This document shows positions 1-8,359 of a stretch of 64,000 nucleotides of DNA, piece after piece; position 1 is the stretch's first letter, and each line of letters begins with the position of its first letter. Position numbers and translations under genes: made by a program. The notes beneath the pieces were generated by a model that worked only from the letters and a program-made list of their open reading frames with translations, was not told where the DNA came from and made no database searches. This stretch comes from UBA5796 sp040752455 (GTDB lineage Bacteria; Chloroflexota; Anaerolineae; Anaerolineales; Villigracilaceae), in contig JBMOMN010000035.1 in assembly GCA_049324115.1 (NCBI GenBank), positions 6,923 to 70,922 of the forward strand. Reading direction: 5' to 3'.

Positions 1-17
1 ATCTACAGAGAAAACCT

Positions 18-54
18 TTTAGGCTCTTCCGTAACAAACGGGAAAGAGCCTAAA
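18..54. repeat. Inverted repeat in the leading intergenic tract
   Basis: Arms TTTAGGCTCTT and AAGAGCCTAAA can form a hairpin. It lies in a gene-free stretch (1-423) that also holds other repeat-like blocks, such as CTTCGTGTTTC near 159 and CTCAGTGCGCTCTGTGGT near 222, resembling the intergenic palindromes seen later in the window. No credible gene is visible in 1-423. Confidence 0.5.
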
Positions 55-275
55 CACAAAGTCACACGAAGGCTCTCAAAGGGGAAAAAGCGCCTTGCCG
101 TAAAGATTTTCCTTCGTTGACTTTGCCTGCACAGGGCCGCAGGCACACGTGTGTTCCTTCGTGTTTCAAAAGGTTTTTCCCGTCAAAAACGGGAAAGCCG
201 CCTTTTAAAATCTCGGTGCTCTCAGTGCGCTCTGTGGTAAAACGGGTTTCCACCCCACTTGATCCTGAAGAGCCG

Positions 276-309
276 TAAAAACAGGCTGCCCTGTAAAAGG
301 CAGCCTGTT
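276..309 (-). terminator. Rho-independent terminator at the end of the polysaccharide locus
   Basis: A perfect 11-bp inverted repeat (AACAGGCTGCC / GGCAGCCTGTT) with an 8-nt loop is followed on the minus strand by a run of five T. It lies about 115 bases downstream of the last gene of the minus-strand polysaccharide locus and is a convincing intrinsic terminator for it. The bases from 310 to 423 hold nothing else recognisable. Confidence 0.8.
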
Positions 310-423
310 GCAGTTTGAAGGACTCCAGCGCCTTCCGGCGCGGGAACGAGTGTCAGGAGGCGTTCGAGTCCGTTACCCGAACTCCTCCCGGCGTTGGGGT
401 GATGCCTGGCGGGAGACGGCCGG

Positions 424-2625
424 CTAGATCCGCCTCGAACGGGTGCTGTTGACCAGCACCACCAGCAGGATGATGAAGACCAGTCCGGCGGCCACGCCCA
501 GGGTGGGCAAGATCCAGGCGGGCTGGTTGGCGGGCGGGGGCGTCAGGTCAATGTCCACCGGGCCGGGGGCGACGGGCAGCTCGACCGGGAGCTGTTCGGC
601 GGTCTCTTCCAGCGGCTGGCCGAGGCGCGTATCCGCCGTGCGCACCTGGGTGCGGTTGATCAGGGCGAAGTTCCCGGCCAGTTGGCCGCGCAGGGGCGAG
701 TCTGCCAGGGACGAGGCGGCCCAGGCGATGCCCTCCGGGGTGTTGCCCAGGGCGGCAAAGACCACCCGCTCGTTGTTCCAGGGCGAGGTCAACAGTTGCA
801 CGTAGCCTTGCGGCACGTCCGCCGGGATGCGGTAGGCGACCTGCGAGTAATCGCTGGCGACCTGGTCGCTCCCCTCGGCGAACGAGACAGGCAGGACCGG
901 GTTCAGTTCGCCCATGGCCGCCAGCTCGCTCGGACGCCCGATCACCACCAGGTTGTAGTTTGCCAGTTCCTCTGCGGCGGCCTGGCCGTCGAAGAAGACC
1001 CTCGGCATGGCGATCGGCCCGTTGGTGCGGTCGCCCAGGAACTTGGCGATCTGGAGCGCGCCCTGCCAGGCTCCCAGGTCATTGCCCTGGAGCAGGAAGG
1101 CCAGGCTGCCCATCGTCGCATCGAAGGAGAGCGGGGTGGGGTAGTTGCCCAGGTCCACCAGGTTGACCGTGTTCATCTGGATGGTGGTGAACGGCAGGAA
1201 CAGGCGGGACTCGGGCCAAATGACCGCGAACAGGCCCTCCAGGGTTGGATCGGTGCAGTTATCGAGCGGTTCCAGGCTGACGCGCACGTCTATCCGGTTG
1301 TTGCCCGGCAGCACCAGCGACTGGGGCAGGGCGAAGTGGGCGGTGTTGATCGCCTGGGCGGCTGTTTCGGCTGTGAACTTGATGCTGCCGATGGGCTGGT
1401 TGTTGAGCAGCACCACCACCCCCGACAGGTTGTAGTCCATCAGCGCCGAATGCCCGAAAGCCAGTTCGAGGAAAGCCTCGGACGAGACCGTGCTGCCGGT
1501 CGGGACGTAGAAGTTGTACCCGGCCGTGCTGACGCCCCGGTCGGTCAGGAGGTCCTGTTCGTAGCCCAGGTCGGCGAAGGTCTGGTTCGAGACCAGCGGG
1601 CTGGCAAGCGGTTGGTCTTTCACCTCTTCGATGACGGCCAGATTCGGCGCGCTGTTGGACTGCAAGACGCCGGTGCTGACCGCCTGGGCGGCTTTGACCA
1701 CTGCCGCGTCGCTGTTGCCGCTCACGACCAGCACGACCCTGCTGACGTTCCAGGGCGAGTTCGCCATCTGGACCACGCCGTCGTCCGGGCTGCCCCCGGC
1801 CGGGGCAAAGGACCCGTTGGCCGCGGCCAGCGCCAGGTCCAGTTCGGCCAGTTGCGGGAGCGACCCGGCCTTGCCGACGAAGATGATGTGGTCGCTGGCT
1901 TGCTGCGCCTGGCTGAGCTGGCTGGCCGTGGTCAACCCAAGCCCCAGCTCGCTGGAGGTCAGGTTGCCCAACCCGGCCGCAACCGTCAGGGCGCTTTGCA
2001 ACTCGGCCGCGCTGGGCTGGTCCGGGATGACGATGGTGGCGGAATCGGGGAAGATCGTATCCTGGAAGATCGGGCGCGGGAAGTTGATCAGGTCGGTGCC
2101 GGGCTGGACCTTTTCGTAGGCGAAGGCGAGCCGGGACCCGGTGTTGATCACCAGGTTCATGTGCTGGTTGGCCTGGCACGAGATACCGCTATCCAGTTCG
2201 AAGCGGAGTTCCATGCGGCCGTCGGGACGGGGCGAGACCAGCAGCGCCTGCGGGATGGTCACGTTCAGGTCGAAGGTGCCGGCGTTGCTGATCGGCAGGA
2301 TGGCGACCGTATTGCGGTTGAAGCGCACCGTGAGCAGGCCGCCGAAGACCGCCGGCGCGTTCCCGACCGCGGCGGCGTTGAAGGCAGCCGTGACGTTCAG
2401 GTCCAGTTGGGCGTCGCCGGTCATGGACCAGTCGGCCGGCAGGCCGAAGTAGAGCGTCTCTGTGTCGTAGGGTCCGAGCAAGAGGATCTCGCTCCCTTCG
2501 AGCTGCCCGACGGTGATGATCCCGTCTTCCAGCGGGGCCTGGGCCTGGGCCGGGATGAAGCTGGCGGCCAGCAGGGTGATCAGCAGCATGAGCGCAATGG
2601 CTGGGGATGGTAATTTTTTATTCAT
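424..2625 (-). CDS. BcsB-like cellulose synthase regulatory subunit family protein
   Basis: Predicted secreted, membrane-anchored protein of 733 residues. Seen: a signal peptide (about residues 1-29, ending in AQA), a long beta-rich extracytoplasmic part with alternating carbohydrate-binding-like and flavodoxin-like blocks typical of the BcsB family, and one C-terminal membrane helix (about 703-726) followed by a short basic tail. In cellulose synthesis BcsB binds the BcsA synthase and guides the emerging glucan. Here no BcsA-type processive synthase is present. The gene is instead the last member of a Wzx/Wzy-style polysaccharide locus, so it may guide or anchor a different glycan. An upstream GGAGGA supports the ATG. 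Family assignment is good; the substrate is unknown. Confidence 0.75.
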   Translation of the reverse strand: MNKKLPSPAIALMLLITLLAASFIPAQAQAPLEDGIITVGQLEGSEILLLGPYDTETLYFGLPADWSMTGDAQLDLNVTAAFNAAAVGNAPAVFGGLLTVRFNRNTVAILPISNAGTFDLNVTIPQALLVSPRPDGRMELRFELDSGISCQANQHMNLVINTGSRLAFAYEKVQPGTDLINFPRPIFQDTIFPDSATIVIPDQPSAAELQSALTVAAGLGNLTSSELGLGLTTASQLSQAQQASDHIIFVGKAGSLPQLAELDLALAAANGSFAPAGGSPDDGVVQMANSPWNVSRVVLVVSGNSDAAVVKAAQAVSTGVLQSNSAPNLAVIEEVKDQPLASPLVSNQTFADLGYEQDLLTDRGVSTAGYNFYVPTGSTVSSEAFLELAFGHSALMDYNLSGVVVLLNNQPIGSIKFTAETAAQAINTAHFALPQSLVLPGNNRIDVRVSLEPLDNCTDPTLEGLFAVIWPESRLFLPFTTIQMNTVNLVDLGNYPTPLSFDATMGSLAFLLQGNDLGAWQGALQIAKFLGDRTNGPIAMPRVFFDGQAAAEELANYNLVVIGRPSELAAMGELNPVLPVSFAEGSDQVASDYSQVAYRIPADVPQGYVQLLTSPWNNERVVFAALGNTPEGIAWAASSLADSPLRGQLAGNFALINRTQVRTADTRLGQPLEETAEQLPVELPVAPGPVDIDLTPPPANQPAWILPTLGVAAGLVFIILLVVLVNSTRSRRI

Positions 2626-2677
2626 TTCGTCCTCCGATAAGTTGGTTCAATTTTGTATGCCGAAGCCTTGCGAAGGC

Positions 2678-3769
2678 TTATGCCTGTAAATAACGACTGA
2701 TAAGACCGTGCATGTAACTGGTCAGGATCGGCCTGGCCAGGGGCGCAACCATGCGCATCTTTTTGCGCCGGGTGAAGTCCCGCTCGTCCATGCTCCATTT
2801 GAAGATCGCTTCGCAGGCGCAATAAAAGTCGAGCAGGGCGGGACGGTACTCGCCCGGTTCGAAATAACCTTCCACCAGCGCCTGCCGGCTTTGCTCGAAC
2901 AGCTTGCGGGTGAAAAGCCCGCCGGTGAGCACGGGGATGGGTTTGAGGTGCAGGTCAATCAAGAACGTGGCCAGGTCGTCGTAAACGGAGCGGGGATCGG
3001 GATCGCCCCGGGGGTCCAGCACGCAGACCCCTCCCCGCGGGGTGACGAGGATGTTCGAGGCGTGGAAGTCGCCGTGCAGCCGGGCCACCGGTTCCGGGCC
3101 GGAGGCCTCCCCGATCCGCTCCCGCAGCGCGGACAGGTTCCGGGGAGCGTTGTAGCGGCTGCCGAGGTGGTCGGCCACGTCGCCCGCGACCTTGTCGAGC
3201 CGGGCGGCCATCAACGCCTTCGAGACCGGCCCGACCCGCAGGCCGCCGACCTGTTCGTGGTAATGCCGCAGCCAGCGGGCGGCTTTGCCCAGGCACTCCA
3301 CCAGCCGCCCGGCAGGCCCCGACCGCCCGAACCCGACCCGGGGCCGGTCGAGCAGGCTGCGCAGGGCCAGGCCCTCGACTTCGAGCATGGCGATGGCGCT
3401 CCAGGGTTCCAGGAAGCCGAGCGTCCGGACGGCGACGCAATCGGGGTCGCCGATCCGTTCGAAGGCCTGCCAGGTGGCCTGCATCCGGGCGTACACGTTC
3501 AGGGCCGGCTGGCGCAGGGTTTCGTCGGCCAGGGACGATTGCAGGTCGGTCTGGTTGGGCCGGTGCGGGACCTTTACCAGCACGTGGCCGGCCTCCCGGC
3601 CCTGGCCGAAGGCATAGCGGGCGATGAACGAGTGGGCGAAAGTGCGCCGTTCGGGGGTCTGGGAGGCGTCGAAACGCGTCCCCGCCCCCAGCCATCCCGG
3701 CACGGACCCGGCCAGCGCTTCCGCAATGTCTTTGTAGACTTTCGCGTCCTGTTCGTTCACGTCGGCCAT
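2678..3769 (-). CDS. Aminoglycoside-phosphotransferase (APH)-like kinase
   Basis: A 363-residue soluble protein of the APH/choline-kinase fold. The catalytic loop HGDFHASNIL and a following DPRGD metal-binding motif are visible about two thirds along, and the family length matches. It starts 9 bases after the preceding glycosyltransferase gene with AAAGGAAAAGG just upstream of its ATG, so it is translated from the same transcript. In a polysaccharide locus it probably phosphorylates a sugar, lipid-linked or small hydroxyl substrate rather than an antibiotic; that is inference. A small hairpin (AAGCCTT-GCG-AAGGCTT) immediately follows the stop codon and separates it from the BcsB-like gene. 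Confidence 0.7.
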   Translation of the reverse strand: MADVNEQDAKVYKDIAEALAGSVPGWLGAGTRFDASQTPERRTFAHSFIARYAFGQGREAGHVLVKVPHRPNQTDLQSSLADETLRQPALNVYARMQATWQAFERIGDPDCVAVRTLGFLEPWSAIAMLEVEGLALRSLLDRPRVGFGRSGPAGRLVECLGKAARWLRHYHEQVGGLRVGPVSKALMAARLDKVAGDVADHLGSRYNAPRNLSALRERIGEASGPEPVARLHGDFHASNILVTPRGGVCVLDPRGDPDPRSVYDDLATFLIDLHLKPIPVLTGGLFTRKLFEQSRQALVEGYFEPGEYRPALLDFYCACEAIFKWSMDERDFTRRKKMRMVAPLARPILTSYMHGLISRYLQA

Positions 3770-3778
3770 CCTTTTCCT

Positions 3779-4918
3779 TTATCCGGCCACCACCTGCTCG
3801 ATCACCCGGCTCAGCCGTCCGGCTACGATCGGCCAGGTGAATTCCTTATCCAGGGTGGTGCGGCCGGTGACGCCCATCATCCGGCAATAGGTACGATCGG
3901 AGAGCAACTGCACCATCGCCTGGCTGAGCGCTTCCGGGTTTTCAGGTTCGACCAGCAGCCCGGTCTTCCCGTGCTGGATGATCTCTTCCATCGGCTGGCC
4001 GGTGACGCCGATGCAGGCGATCCCGTAGGCCATCGCTTCGAGGATCACGTCTCCCCAGGTTTCCAGCCGGGAAGGCAGGACGAAGGCATCGGCCAGGGGG
4101 AACTGGCTGCGGATGATCTCCCGGTTGAAGCCGGATTCGATCACCTCCACGTTGCCCATCGGCAGGCCGTGGTTGCGGGGCATGCGGGTGACCATGGTCA
4201 GGCGGCTCATCGGCACGGATTTGCGGGCCTGGGCAAAAGCCTTGAGCACCAGGTCGCCGCCCTTGCGGTAGAAATCCATCCCGATGAACAGCAGGCGCGG
4301 CGGGCCGCCGATGGGCCGGGTTACGGCATCCGGCAGCACGCCCAGGTTGGTCCCGCCGCCGACCACGCTGATCTTCGCCGGTTCGATCCCGTAATCCTCC
4401 ACCAGGGACTGGCGCACGGTATCGGAACGCACGCAGATGTGGGAGGCGTTGGCATAAGCCTGTTGTTCCAGGGTCAGCCATTCGTCCAGCTTTACGCCCT
4501 GGTATGGCGACCGGTTGCCTTCGCGGTGGCGGGCCGAAAGGTGGGAGGTGTAATCGGTGTAGATCACGTTCGGCACGATGTCCTGGTAATAACACGAGTC
4601 GAACATGGCGCCCAATTGCAAGACCGCGTCCACGTTTTGGCGGACGATCCAGCGTGAGGCCATGGCCGAGCGAGCTTTGAAAGCCGCCGGGTGTTTGGTG
4701 TAACGTTCGCGCCACGCCCGCCGGACCGGGTGGATGGTCTTGAGGGCGGTCGAAACCTGGGGCAGGCCGCGCAGGTCGGCGTCGAAGATACCGGCCAGGG
4801 TCAAGTGTTGGTGCAGGGAGCGCACCAGTTGCCCGTATTTGACCTGCACCATCGAATCTTTGCGTAAATCCCCCTTCATGCTCACGAGTACACGAGTATT
4901 TGACCTTGCAGGACTCAT
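3779..4918 (-). CDS. Glycosyltransferase family 4 (group 1)
   Basis: A 379-residue GT-B-fold transferase. The C-terminal nucleotide-sugar domain shows the retaining GT4 signature ETWGDVILEAMAYG (E-x7-E) and a GxxxPxxE-type end. The N-terminal domain is less conserved than in the four upstream transferases. Its start codon overlaps the stop of the preceding gene by 4 bases (ATGA), implying translational coupling. The likely role is addition of one sugar to a lipid-linked repeat unit on the cytoplasmic membrane face. Donor and acceptor cannot be read from the sequence. Confidence 0.8.
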   Translation of the reverse strand: MSPARSNTRVLVSMKGDLRKDSMVQVKYGQLVRSLHQHLTLAGIFDADLRGLPQVSTALKTIHPVRRAWRERYTKHPAAFKARSAMASRWIVRQNVDAVLQLGAMFDSCYYQDIVPNVIYTDYTSHLSARHREGNRSPYQGVKLDEWLTLEQQAYANASHICVRSDTVRQSLVEDYGIEPAKISVVGGGTNLGVLPDAVTRPIGGPPRLLFIGMDFYRKGGDLVLKAFAQARKSVPMSRLTMVTRMPRNHGLPMGNVEVIESGFNREIIRSQFPLADAFVLPSRLETWGDVILEAMAYGIACIGVTGQPMEEIIQHGKTGLLVEPENPEALSQAMVQLLSDRTYCRMMGVTGRTTLDKEFTWPIVAGRLSRVIEQVVAG

Positions 4919-6090
4919 ATCCGTTTATCCTGTTTCCTTGCAGAAGCGGCATAAACCTGTTCGTAGAGTTCCTGGATGTTGGCGATCATGCGCGCCTGCG
5001 TAAAATGCTGTTCCAGCCGGTGACGTCCGGCCTGGCCCAGCTCCCGGGCGTATTCCGTGCTCGATACGATTTTTGCCAACGCTCCGGCCAATGCCTGCGC
5101 GTCCCCGATCGGGACGATCAGGCCCGTTTCGCCGTCCGAGACGGCTTCAGCCGCCCCCGAAACCCGGCCCATGACCACCGGCAGCCGGGCCGCCATCGCC
5201 TCCAGCACCGAGAGCGAGAAACCCTCCCAGTGCGAGGCGAGCACGAAGCAATCCATGGCGTGCAAGACAGCCGGGATGTCCATCCGCAGCCCGGCAAAAT
5301 GGAAGACCTCCTGCAATCCCAACGCGCGGACGAGCGCCTCGGCCTCAGCCTGCAACTCGCCGTCCCCGACCCAGGCGAAATGCGCCTCCGGGTATTTACT
5401 GTGGACCATGGCCGCCGCCCGGATGAAATCTGCCGGGGCTTTTTGGCGGCTCAGGCGTCCGACCGTCCCGAACAGGAAGGCCGGCTCCGGCACACCCAGC
5501 GACCGGCGGACCGCGCCCCGGTCGAAGTCGCCGTCGAACCGACACAGGTCTATCCCGGTGTGGATGGTGACGAGCTGTTCGTCCGAGCCGACCCGATAGC
5601 GCCGGGCCAGTTCCCGCTCCTCGTCGCAGACGGTGACGATCCGCCGGGTCAGGAAGCGGGCCGTGAGGCGCTCCACGCCGGCGAAGAGCCATGCCCTCCA
5701 GCGCGAAGTCCCGTTATGGAAGGCGAACCCGGCCGGGCGGTAGATGGCCGGGACGCCGCTGCCGATGGCCGCCGTTCGGGCCAGGAATCCCGGTTTGGAG
5801 GTGTGGGCATGGATCAGGTCGAAGCCTCCCTGCCGGATCAGGCGGCGCAGCTTCCACCAGACTCTGGCATCCGTCAACGGGTTGATCCTGTAACGCTCCA
5901 TTTCCAGGCTGAGGGCGCGCACGCCGTCCACCCGGGAGAGTTCGTCCGCCAGCTTCTCGCCGCCTTCCGACAGGCAAACCGCGGTGACCTCGAAGCGCTC
6001 CTTGTCCAGGCCATGCACCAGCCAGCGCAGGTACTGGCCCACGCCGCCGGTGGATTTGGAGACTTGCAGGACGCGCAGCCCGGCCATCAT
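4915..6090 (-). CDS. Glycosyltransferase family 4
   Basis: A 391-residue GT4 enzyme. Visible features are an N-terminal glycine-rich acceptor loop (STGGVGQYLRWL), HAHTSKPG, HTGID at the domain junction, the GRLSRQKAP loop and the catalytic EGFSLSVLEAMAA motif. It overlaps both neighbours by 4 bases. The two consecutive ATG codons at the start make the exact first residue uncertain by one; the first overlaps the upstream stop codon. It is one of five adjacent GT4 genes, so a repeat unit of about six sugars (one from the priming enzyme) is a reasonable guess. Confidence 0.85.
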   Translation of the reverse strand: MMAGLRVLQVSKSTGGVGQYLRWLVHGLDKERFEVTAVCLSEGGEKLADELSRVDGVRALSLEMERYRINPLTDARVWWKLRRLIRQGGFDLIHAHTSKPGFLARTAAIGSGVPAIYRPAGFAFHNGTSRWRAWLFAGVERLTARFLTRRIVTVCDEERELARRYRVGSDEQLVTIHTGIDLCRFDGDFDRGAVRRSLGVPEPAFLFGTVGRLSRQKAPADFIRAAAMVHSKYPEAHFAWVGDGELQAEAEALVRALGLQEVFHFAGLRMDIPAVLHAMDCFVLASHWEGFSLSVLEAMAARLPVVMGRVSGAAEAVSDGETGLIVPIGDAQALAGALAKIVSSTEYARELGQAGRHRLEQHFTQARMIANIQELYEQVYAASARKQDKRI

Positions 6091-7217
6091 GCGACCTTCG
6101 CCTTCCGCAGCAGGGACTGGTACAGCCGGGAGGTGGCTTCCACCATGGCGTCTATGCTGTAATGGGCTTTCACGTGGGCAAGCCCGGCCGCGCCCATTTG
6201 CTGGCCCAGCACGGGGTTGCGGATCAACTTCAGGCAGGCCACCGCCAGGGCGGCCGGGTCGGAGGGTGGGACGATGATCCCGCCCACGCCGTGTTCCAGG
6301 ACCTCCGGGATGCCTCCGACGCGGGTGGCGATCACCGGCAGCCCGGAGGCCATCCCTTCCAGCAGGGCCACCGGCAGGCCCTCCCAGCGGGAGGAAAAGA
6401 CCAGCACGTCCATCGCCCCGTAAATGGCGGGGATATCCTTGCGCGCCCCCGTAAAAGTGACCACCTCCGCCAGTTCGAGCGAGGCGGCCAGGTCGGCCAG
6501 GGAGGCCCGCAAAGGCCCTTCACCAGCGACCAGGAACCGGGTCCCGGGCGCTGCTTCGGCGATGATCGCCGCCGCCCGCAGGAAGTTGGCGTGGTCCTTT
6601 TGCTCGGTCAGGCGGGCCACGATCCCCAGGACCGTCGCTTCCATCGGGATGCCGAGTTCCTTGCGGATGCCCGGGCCGAGGGTCCTGGCGTCCTCGAACC
6701 GCTCGACGGGGATGGCGTTGGGGATGGTGGTCACTTTCTTTTCGTCCAGGTGGGCGTAACGGACGGCGTGGTCGCGGACTTCGTCCGAGACGGCGATGAT
6801 CTCGTCGGCGAAACGGGCGGTCAGCCCGTAAGTACGGCCCAGGACGGGGTTCCTGGCCCAGTTGTGACAATTGTGGAGGGTCGAAACGATGACCGGTACG
6901 CCGGCCAGCCGGGCCGCCAGCCGCCCGTGGAAATCGCTCTTGAACAGGTGGGTGTGGACCACGTCCGGGCGCTCGCGGCGGATTTCGCGCCACATGCGCA
7001 GGAGCAGGAACGGGTCCACCCGGCCCAGGCGCGGCAGCCGCTTGACCGGCACGCCCATGTGGCCGATCTCCTCGGCGATCGGTCCCGGCGTGCTGTAACG
7101 GGCGGTGACTTTGTAGCCGCGGGCCAGCAGCCCGCGCGTCAGGTCGCGCAGCAAGACCTCGGCCCCGCCGAAGTTCAAACCGTCAATGATCTGCATCACG
7201 CGCACTGCGGGACTCAT
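6087..7217 (-). CDS. Glycosyltransferase family 4
   Basis: A 376-residue GT4 protein with the acceptor loop GLNFGGAEVLLRDL, the HTHLFKSDFHGRLAARL segment, NAIPVERF, the ARLTEQKDH loop and the catalytic EGLPVALLEGMASG motif. Length and motif spacing are normal for the family and no defect is visible. Coupled by 4-bp ATGA overlaps to both neighbours. It presumably acts on the undecaprenyl-linked intermediate of the locus; sugar specificity is not predictable. Confidence 0.85.
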   Translation of the reverse strand: MSPAVRVMQIIDGLNFGGAEVLLRDLTRGLLARGYKVTARYSTPGPIAEEIGHMGVPVKRLPRLGRVDPFLLLRMWREIRRERPDVVHTHLFKSDFHGRLAARLAGVPVIVSTLHNCHNWARNPVLGRTYGLTARFADEIIAVSDEVRDHAVRYAHLDEKKVTTIPNAIPVERFEDARTLGPGIRKELGIPMEATVLGIVARLTEQKDHANFLRAAAIIAEAAPGTRFLVAGEGPLRASLADLAASLELAEVVTFTGARKDIPAIYGAMDVLVFSSRWEGLPVALLEGMASGLPVIATRVGGIPEVLEHGVGGIIVPPSDPAALAVACLKLIRNPVLGQQMGAAGLAHVKAHYSIDAMVEATSRLYQSLLRKAKVA

Positions 7218-8359
7218 GCTTTCTCCAAAAGGTGTTCGTACAGGGCGTGGTACTGCCGCCCGACGACCTTGAAATCGTAACGGCTCTGGATGCGCTGCCG
7301 GGCCTGGATGCCCAGCCGGGCGCGCTCCTCCGGGCTGGAGGCGAGCCGGACCAGGGCTTCGGCCAGTTCGCCGGCGCTGCCGGGTTCGACCACCAGCCCG
7401 GCGCGACCGTCCTCGAGCACGACCGGCGAGCCGCCGACCCTGGAGGCAATGCAGGCCAGCCCGGCCGACATGGCTTCGAGCAGGCTGTTGGAGATGCCTT
7501 CCGCCAGCGAGGGCAGGACGAAGATGTCAGCCGCGTCGAGGTAAGGGCGCACGTCGGCGACCGGGTCGCGGAAGATGACGTGCGGGCCGAGGCCGAGGGC
7601 TTCGGCCTGGGCTGCGAGCCTGGGCTTTTCTTCGCCGTGGCCGAGCAGCACCAGTTGCAGGTCGGGGCAGGAGTCCAGGGTCTGGCGCAGGGCCAGCAGC
7701 AGCACGGGCAGGGCCTTTTGTTCGGCCAGGCGTCCGGTGTACAGGATGGTCGTCCGGTTTTCGAGGCCGAGGGCCTGCCTGGCAGCGGATTTGTCGAAGC
7801 AGGGCACGAACTCCGCCGCGTCTATGCCGTTGTCCATGCGCAGCACCCGTTCGCGGGCGAAGCCGTCGGCAATCGCCTCGGTTTCCATCTCCGGGTCGAG
7901 GGTGACGATAATGTCGGCCCAGCGGCGCAGGATCGCCATCCGCAGCCGGCCACGCCAGGAGCGGCGCGAGCGCTGCACGTCGCCGTAGGCGGCACTGTTG
8001 CCGAACTTGACGATGACCCGCTTGCCCAGGAGTTTCCCGGTCAGGGCGGCGGCGATGGCGGGCGAAAAAGCCAGGTGGGCGTGCAAAATGTCGTAGCTTT
8101 GTTGGCGCTTGAGCAGGGCCTGGATGGCCGCCAGCGTGAAGGTGAAGGTTTTCATCTTGCCGGGGCCGAGCTGCGGCAGGCGGTAAACCTCGAACCCGTC
8201 CCGCCGCTCGCGCTTCGGCAGGTCCCCGATCCGGCGGGTGAGCACCCCGGTCGAAACGTTCTGGGCGGCCATGTAGGCCGCCAGGCGTTCGGCCTGCCTT
8301 TCCGCGCCGCCGGTGGGCAGGGGCGGGAAATAATTGACCAGCATCATCACGCCCTTCAT
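7214..8359 (-). CDS. Glycosyltransferase family 4
   Basis: A 381-residue GT4 enzyme. The N-terminus reads NYFPPLPTGGAERQAERL, typical of the GG acceptor-binding loop. Further on are HAHLAFSPA, DNGID, the TGRLAEQKA loop and the catalytic EGISNSLLEAMSAG motif. Its start overlaps the stop of the upstream transferase by 4 bases and its stop overlaps the next start in the same way. Substrate unknown. Confidence 0.85.
   Translation of the reverse strand: MKGVMMLVNYFPPLPTGGAERQAERLAAYMAAQNVSTGVLTRRIGDLPKRERRDGFEVYRLPQLGPGKMKTFTFTLAAIQALLKRQQSYDILHAHLAFSPAIAAALTGKLLGKRVIVKFGNSAAYGDVQRSRRSWRGRLRMAILRRWADIIVTLDPEMETEAIADGFARERVLRMDNGIDAAEFVPCFDKSAARQALGLENRTTILYTGRLAEQKALPVLLLALRQTLDSCPDLQLVLLGHGEEKPRLAAQAEALGLGPHVIFRDPVADVRPYLDAADIFVLPSLAEGISNSLLEAMSAGLACIASRVGGSPVVLEDGRAGLVVEPGSAGELAEALVRLASSPEERARLGIQARQRIQSRYDFKVVGRQYHALYEHLLEKA

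Noticed and set aside
62..253. Small minus-strand gene in the leading intergenic region
   Set aside because: Its sequence consists of inverted-repeat blocks like those found in other gaps; no ribosome-binding site and no recognisable protein.
682..2613. Long plus-strand open frame (643 codons) opposite the BcsB-like gene
   Set aside because: Arg/Gly/Gln/Asp-rich composition without motifs or a ribosome-binding site; it mirrors a convincing secreted-protein gene on the other strand.
2708..4657. Plus-strand open frame (649 codons) opposite the kinase and a glycosyltransferase
   Set aside because: Crosses two well-supported minus-strand genes and their boundary; His/Gln/Gly/Pro-rich shadow of GC-rich coding DNA.
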